The notes under the pieces: generated by a model
The model's input: the letters and a program-made list of their open reading frames with translations, nothing else
What the model was told of the DNA's origin: nothing
Database searches by the model: none
Part shown: in pieces, positions 58,818 to 64,000 of the stretch
Numbering within the stretch: the first letter of the stretch is position 1
Layout of the letters: each line of letters starts with the position of its first letter
Made by a program: the position numbers and the translations under genes
NCBI GenBank assembly: GCA_026027325.1
Contig: JAMSLZ010000002.1
Span: 1,178,001 to 1,242,000, forward strand
DNA from: Actinomucor elegans
Taxonomy: Eukaryota > Mucoromycota > Mucoromycetes > Mucorales > Mucoraceae
DNA length: 64,000 nt
Reading direction: 5' to 3'

Positions 58818-61073
58818 TTAGATGAGAAGCTTCTCAATTGCATCGGCCATTTCTCGTGATTCCTTAACAAAATCAATAGGAGTCACTTCAATGCAGTTAT
58901 ACTTGATACGGGTGAGATCCTAATTCCGTCAAAAATTAGTATACTATCACTGAATATATTGGCTTACTTACGTTGAAGGTTTCTTGTTTGGCTTTGATCT
59001 TGAAATTATAAGTTGTGAACAAAGCCTTGCTAAAGACAAGTTGAGCAGCAGTAGCGTCTTGATCCCTCAACTTGTTCAATTCGTTTGCAGACATCTTTAA
59101 CAAAGTCGAGCCCATTTCATCAAAACCACTGATATAGATTTGAGAAGTGGCGTCCTCAACACTCACGGATAAGATATATCTGTGATCAGGTTCAGGATAG
59201 TTCTTTTGACATTTCTCGCAACGCCATACATGTTCAGATTCCATTAACACCTTCTTCTTACACTCAGGGCAGGAAGGATAACTAAAGTTTTCATTCTTGA
59301 TATACACAATGGTACCTCTGAAGCTAAAATAATCAGCACGATCACCCATACCCAAGTTCTCAGCCTTAGCTTGAGCCAATGTGATCTTTCTGTTACTGAT
59401 AGTACTAGGACCACCTTCGCTGAAGCCAACCATACCAGCATTGAAACTTTCGAATTGAGAGCTTTGACCCTTTTCATTATACCACTTGCGAAGTTTCTGG
59501 GCTTCAGGGATTTCCAAGTTAACCTTGAGGGAACCACTGCTACTCAAAGAAAGAGAACGACCACCAAAGTCATTGACACGACAACCCTTACAAGCAATGA
59601 TGGGGTTGTTGGAAGAATCGAATTGTTCAGCTTGTATATCCCACAAGGTGAGTCTGACACTCTTGAATGAATCATCAACAATTGAAATCTCTCTCTTCTT
59701 GGTCTGCATGGATGTATGTGTGTCAGTACAATATGGATCGCTGCACGCAAAAAAGTACTTACAGGCTTTCCAGTGGCTTTGGAGACAATTTCAGAGATTC
59801 CTAGATCAGAATTAACAATACCAATCACGTCTGCAAAAAAAAAGGTTAGTAATAGAAACAAACGCACAAGAGATCCAAACTCACCAACATTGGCACCCTT
59901 TTCGTGCTTTTCAAGGTCGGCAATCTTGACGAACTCAAAGTTCATCTGAGGAATGTTTGTACCTTCACTACACTATATCATCCATGAATACACTAATAAG
60001 CAAGGCAAAGTATAAAGTACTTACAGCTTCAAACTCGGTACTAGGGTCCAAACTCAATTCATATTCGTTGTTCAAAGTAGAGAATTGCTTCTTGGCCATA
60101 GTGACACGCGCCTTTGAGATATAATACACTCTTCCTTCTTCAAGCATATTGTACAAACGGTCTACTTGATCATTGAAAGCAGTAGCCTTAATTTCACCAG
60201 ATTGATCCAGCAAGTTAACACTAAAGAGTTGGCCATCTCCACGAGCATTATGCCATTTCCTGATAGGAGACTTTTGAGTCACACGGGCCTTGATATGCCA
60301 TCTTTTTTTTTTAAAAAAAAAATTCATATATCAGTAAAAATCAATAGCTCAAAAGTTTGCGCAGTTATACCTTGTTTGATAAGGATTCAAGTTTCTGATA
60401 GGTGTTAAATTGGCTTCAAGTTGCATATTGGCGCCGTTACCTGAGGAAAAGTTATTGTTTTGGTTGTAAGAAGGTTGTTGAGGCTCTTGTTTGGGAACAG
60501 GATTAGTGACAGCCGCAGCAGAAGAATTGTTTTGAGCAGAACCCAAGTTACTCTCATAGGTGACAGGTGTACCAATCTTGGAATCATAGTCGACTTGAAC
60601 AACGTCAAAATTTAAAATGATCAAGATCCTATTCATAATGATTAGCACATGCACATTATAGATAGTCTTTGGTAGGCGGCCTTACTTTCTGTTTTGAAGA
60701 GCGTTGCAGACAAACTCGTTTAAAGTAATGATACTATGACGCTTGATTTTGCCTTCATCAACTAAAGCAGAGTGTTGCGCAGCGAGCATAGCTATTTTAT
60801 ATCCAAAATGTCTATTAGTTTTCTATATATTCAAGTATGATTTTTTTTTTTACCTTGCATAAAGTGAACACCATCAGATACAATGACTCTAGAAATGAGA
60901 ATTGAGTTACTGCGCGTTTGCTTGAATTAACCATTAACAAACCTGTGACGGGCTCCACCTTGAACATTAACTGTTTTAATATTGATAACTTGAACGGTAG
61001 GGTTGTTATGAAGAGGACTATTCTTGTCTTCGTTATAAAGTGCTTGAATACTTCCGGCTGTGAGTTGTATCAT
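58818..61073 (-). CDS. RFA1: Replication protein A large subunit (RPA1)
   Basis: Nine exons on the minus strand: 61073-60943, 60888-60854, 60791-60686, 60628-60371, 60301-60025, 59972-59885, 59830-59763, 59703-58972 and 58919-58818, encoding 598 residues. Order of parts: N-terminal protein-binding OB fold (1-110), Gln/Asn-rich linker, and DBD-A from PIRNLNPYQTRWHIKARV. DBD-B follows with NIPQMNFEFVKI, then DBD-C with a zinc ribbon of cysteines 466, 469, 483 and 486. This is the single-stranded-DNA-binding core of replication, recombination and repair, and length matches the family (about 600). Introns are 52-69 bp, GT-AG; the sixth has a perfect TACTAAC branch site. One acceptor lies in a T10A10G run. 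An MluI box lies upstream. Confidence 0.96.
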
Positions 61074-61155
61074 TATGTTTTAGTTGTAAACTGAAAGAAA
61101 AAGGTTTGGAAACGCGAATTTTTTTTTTTAGTTTAAACAGGTCGCGCGCCGTTGA

Positions 61156-61161
61156 ACGCGT
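61156..61161 (+). promoter_or_regulatory. MluI cell-cycle box upstream of RFA1
   Basis: ACGCGT lies 83-88 bp before the RFA1 ATG, with a related ACGCGA at about 61113-61118. MBF-type factors bind ACGCGT before replication genes, including RFA1, in yeasts. That the same control works here is inferred. Confidence 0.5.
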
Positions 61162-61212
61162 CAAAATACAGGTCACCTTATTTCCCCGCGCTTTAAGACG
61201 TCGTGTCTAGGT

Positions 61213-61413
61213 TATGCATGGTTTCATTGGATGTCGGCTGTTTAATATAGTTTCGTGCAATATATTAGTTTAGCTACTGATAGTCTTCTGTTATTAATTG
61301 GCTGTGCTGTAGTTTCGTAGAAGAGTAACTATATAACTAGCCACGATTACACAAATGACCTATTCAAATACGCTTCGATTACTATTCTATGTGAAATGGT
61401 TTTATCCGCTACA
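61213..61413 (-). repeat. Diverged LTR copy
   Basis: On the minus strand it begins TGTAGCGGATAAAACC and shares ACATAGAATAGTAAT, GTGTAATCGT and CTAGTTATAT, and AATTAATAACAGAAGACT, with the solo LTRs at 29632 and 46168. The far end is poorly conserved and no target duplication is clear. Confidence 0.7.
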
Positions 61414-61444
61414 CTAGCCAGCTTAGATATAGAACCGTTTTTAC

Positions 61445-61482
<38 letters not shown>

Positions 61483-61483
61483 A

Positions 61484-62308
61484 ATGTCTTCTGCTCCTGG
61501 TGCTGCTCGTATTCATGGTGTTTTGTATTCCGATTTTGTTCCTTTATCTATTGCTCCCAAGTATTATACATCTGACATATTTAACTGAAATTTCCATTAC
61601 AGAACCCTCTTTTCAAATAGGACTCTTCCAAGTTCCTGCTATGTCAAGTCTGTCTATTAAGGTCGAAGTCCTCTTTTTGGTCCTGTTTCGCTTGTTCTTC
61701 CTCCGATGATCTGATCCAAAGTAGCGTTCACTTATGTTGAAATGCGTGCTCTTCTTATTTCTTGTGCTGATGACTCTTCTTGGATGCCATTTATTAGCCA
61801 CTGGGCAGTTCCTTCTGGTTCGACTTCGATAGTAGCTGTTGCCAATCTCCCTCTTGGTGTCTTGCATCACTTCTGGCACACCGATAACTCTGTCATTTGC
61901 GCTTGTCCTGGTCCTCCTTTGGCTGTGGCGTCTCACTTACTTTTGTGTCCTTCCTTTTGATATTTGTTTCGATCCTTTCCCACGATGGCCAAGGCTTTCA
62001 CTCCGTGATGGCGTCTGCTCCACGACAAGATTGGTTATCGATCTCGAGTGAATTGCTGGTCTCTTCAGCAGTTTCCCTTTCCTTTCTGTGTTCTTTGCGG
62101 TGCTGTTGAAAATATATATCATTTTGCAGTCGATTGTACGCACAAGTCAGATTTCTGGTGTCAGGCTCTTGGCTTCCATTCGTTGCATGAAAACTTTCCT
62201 TCTGATGCGAACACCTGGGCTGCTCTGGTCTTTCTATGTAGCCTAGATCGCAAACCTCTGGATACGAATGTGCACTCCATTTTTGACACCTTATGGGTTG
62301 TACATTGA
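61484..62308 (+). pseudogene. Decayed non-LTR (LINE-type) retrotransposon 3' fragment
   Basis: The last part encodes FCVLCGAVENIYHFAVDC and onwards (62048-62308), a C-x2-C-x7-H-x4-C unit. It matches the zinc-binding region found after the reverse transcriptase in many LINEs (zf-RVT). Upstream fragments in shifting frames, such as FPRWPRLSLRDGVCSTTRL at about 61975-62040, look like the preceding conserved block. Stops and frame changes split it, and no reverse transcriptase core is visible. A 34-base T run (61447-61480) directly precedes it. It is a relic, not an active element. Confidence 0.6.
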
Positions 62309-64000
62309 TGATATGTTGTTCATGATGGTACTTGGTCCTCAACTTGGGGTTTTAACTCATTCAAGACAGATACCATTTTAGTTATCACAATTTTTTTAGA
62401 AAGTATATTTCCTGACGAATCTACTAGCACAACTCTATCTAATTAGCAATTGTAATTTAGCTTAGTATAGCTACCTTAAAATCAACAAATTACTTTTTTT
62501 TTTAAATTTATACCATGACTTGGATGCTTTATTATCAAAGTAAATATGATGTTTATTTGAGAACTTGTTCACAAGTTAAATTTATGTCGTTAAAGAATGT
62601 TACCACGAAAATGATTTTTTCCATGCTCCACAAAAAGAAACTACCTTCTTTAGAGGAAGCAAAGACATTCCATATTGCACCAGGTCTACTCGAAGCTAGT
62701 TCAACTAAAGGATAAATCATGTTTTAAGCATCTAGCTACGAGAAATATTATTTGATAGGGTAAACAGAAGGCCGTAGAATGGACATCATACTGAAGTAAC
62801 ATGTAACCAGCTACGTTTAAGTTTCGTAAAGACGACGGACATTAATAATAGCATACATCTACTAGTAAATAATAACAGTTTAAATTCATAACAGGAATAG
62901 TGCAGTGGATATCCTAGGAAAATGGATTATCTTACTGATCCATACGTTTTTGCATTTCTTGCTCTGTAATAATAACAATCTTTCATATAAAACTTCACGT
63001 CACTCATTTCCCTGTTTTTGGTCATTATCAACTGTTGTAAATCTAGGGCTGCGTTCTTATCTGGCTATATACTACATTTGAATATATTTTTTTTTGGTGA
63101 TTTTAATAGAGAATACATGAAGTATTCTCCTAAAGTTTTTCATTTGAGCCCAGTTGGGTTTTGCTGGGGTTGGCGTGACCTAGATATCATGAAGCGACAA
63201 ATGGGATTTGGAAATTGGCATTAGAATACATGCATTGATGAGCTAGCTTTTAATGATCTCTAGATCACTCTGCAGTAAATATAGCTCATTTACCAGTGCA
63301 AATATAGGAGCAATGGCCTATTCTAAATGTGGAAGGGGTACATCATAGCACATATCATTTGAAAAAGATTGTCAAGGTTAACCTTGCTGATATTATAATA
63401 TGTCTATAAGCTTTTCGATGATCATATAAATGATCCCTCCTATAGATACATTTTATAATATAGATACGAATTCATGAAGTATTTAATATATTACACGAGA
63501 GCGAAAAGTGATCTTTGTTGTTCCCACCCTCCTCTTCCCTTATTACTATTACTTACTCTACATCTCACAAATGAAGATAAAGTATTTAGAATAAGAAAAA
63601 TTTCAATTTATATACGTAGTACAAGTTCGAATTTACAATAAAAGATAGATAACAACAAAGATCACCAAGCTCAAAGTATAATAGGATACTATGCAGACAA
63701 AGCGCTCGTATATTGCTATGGAATGATAATACAGCGCTATAAAGGGTACATATTATTATATACATCTTGAAGTCTATATTATTATTATTTTAAATAAATC
63801 ACTCAAAGAGGAAAGTTTTGAAAAAATCTACTACTATACGTCTTTTTTTTTAACGACAATTTGTAAAGTCAACCATTCTAAAGGAAATGATACAAAACGC
63901 TAAATGAAATAAATTGATAAGTTAGCTATTATTTAGTAAGAGTCTTTATTTATAGGTTGTTATCTCAACAAACCCTTATATATAAGATATATGTCTTATT
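62309..64000. other. Gene-free right flank
   Basis: No gene could be supported. A short open frame at 62512-62715 has no recognised domain. The last 500 bp are very AT-rich with ATT runs near 63775-63795. Confidence 0.45.

Noticed and set aside
62512..62715. 66-residue plus-strand frame after the LINE relic
   Set aside because: No recognised domain and no continuation by splicing; may be a fragment of another repeat.
1..64000. CRISPR arrays, operons, bacterial-type ribosome binding sites and 5S/18S/28S rRNA
   Set aside because: No regularly spaced spacer array and no recognisable rRNA sequence were seen; spliced genes show this is eukaryotic DNA.

Overview
The window looks like nuclear DNA of a Mucoromycotina fungus, probably from the Mucorales. 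It is AT-rich, introns are about 46-69 bp, and gene leaders are often T- or pyrimidine-rich. Protein families fit a fungus: an SSD1-type RNB pseudonuclease, Atg22, endopolyphosphatase, and a PPxY-bearing alpha-arrestin. Gene models were built by hand from reading frames, splice signals and family motifs. In every multi-exon model the exon lengths keep the frame.

Layout. 1-3225 is non-coding except for tRNA-Leu(CAG). 3226-12496 is a nested transposon: a Tc1/mariner-type element with long inverted repeats, whose transposase gene is split by a 7.4-kb CACTA (EnSpm/tnp2-type) element. The CACTA element carries two apparently intact, divergently transcribed, spliced genes. 12497-16671 is gene-poor. 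16672-23326 holds an alpha-arrestin, a secreted defensin-like peptide, a MYG1 nuclease and a single-pass membrane protein with NPFxD and PPxY motifs. 26534-28962 holds ribosomal protein eL22 divergent from an endopolyphosphatase. 28963-32244 contains a solo LTR, a direct duplication and tRNA-Glu(CTC). 32245-38726 holds SSD1, a CCCH-finger protein and a nuclear-encoded mitochondrial uS3. A 61-residue secreted protein starts at 39927. 40167-48237 is essentially gene-free apart from tRNA-Gly(GCC) and a second solo LTR. 48238-61073 is gene-dense: GDP-fucose-type transporter, topoisomerase III, F-box protein, Erv1-like protein, Atg22-like transporter and RPA1. The right end carries a diverged LTR copy and a decayed LINE fragment.

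Functional themes. TOP3 and RFA1 both serve DNA replication and repair. The arrestin and the NPFxD/PPxY membrane protein both carry Rsp5-type WW-domain ligands, suggesting ubiquitin-dependent membrane traffic. PPN1 and Atg22 are vacuolar functions. The non-coding stretches contain a recurring short dispersed repeat centred on an AGATGC...GATCGG core that no gene explains.

The most notable structures are the nested, datable transposon pair, a helically phased 21-22 bp repeat inside the outer inverted repeats, and two GC-AG introns inferred in the topoisomerase III gene.
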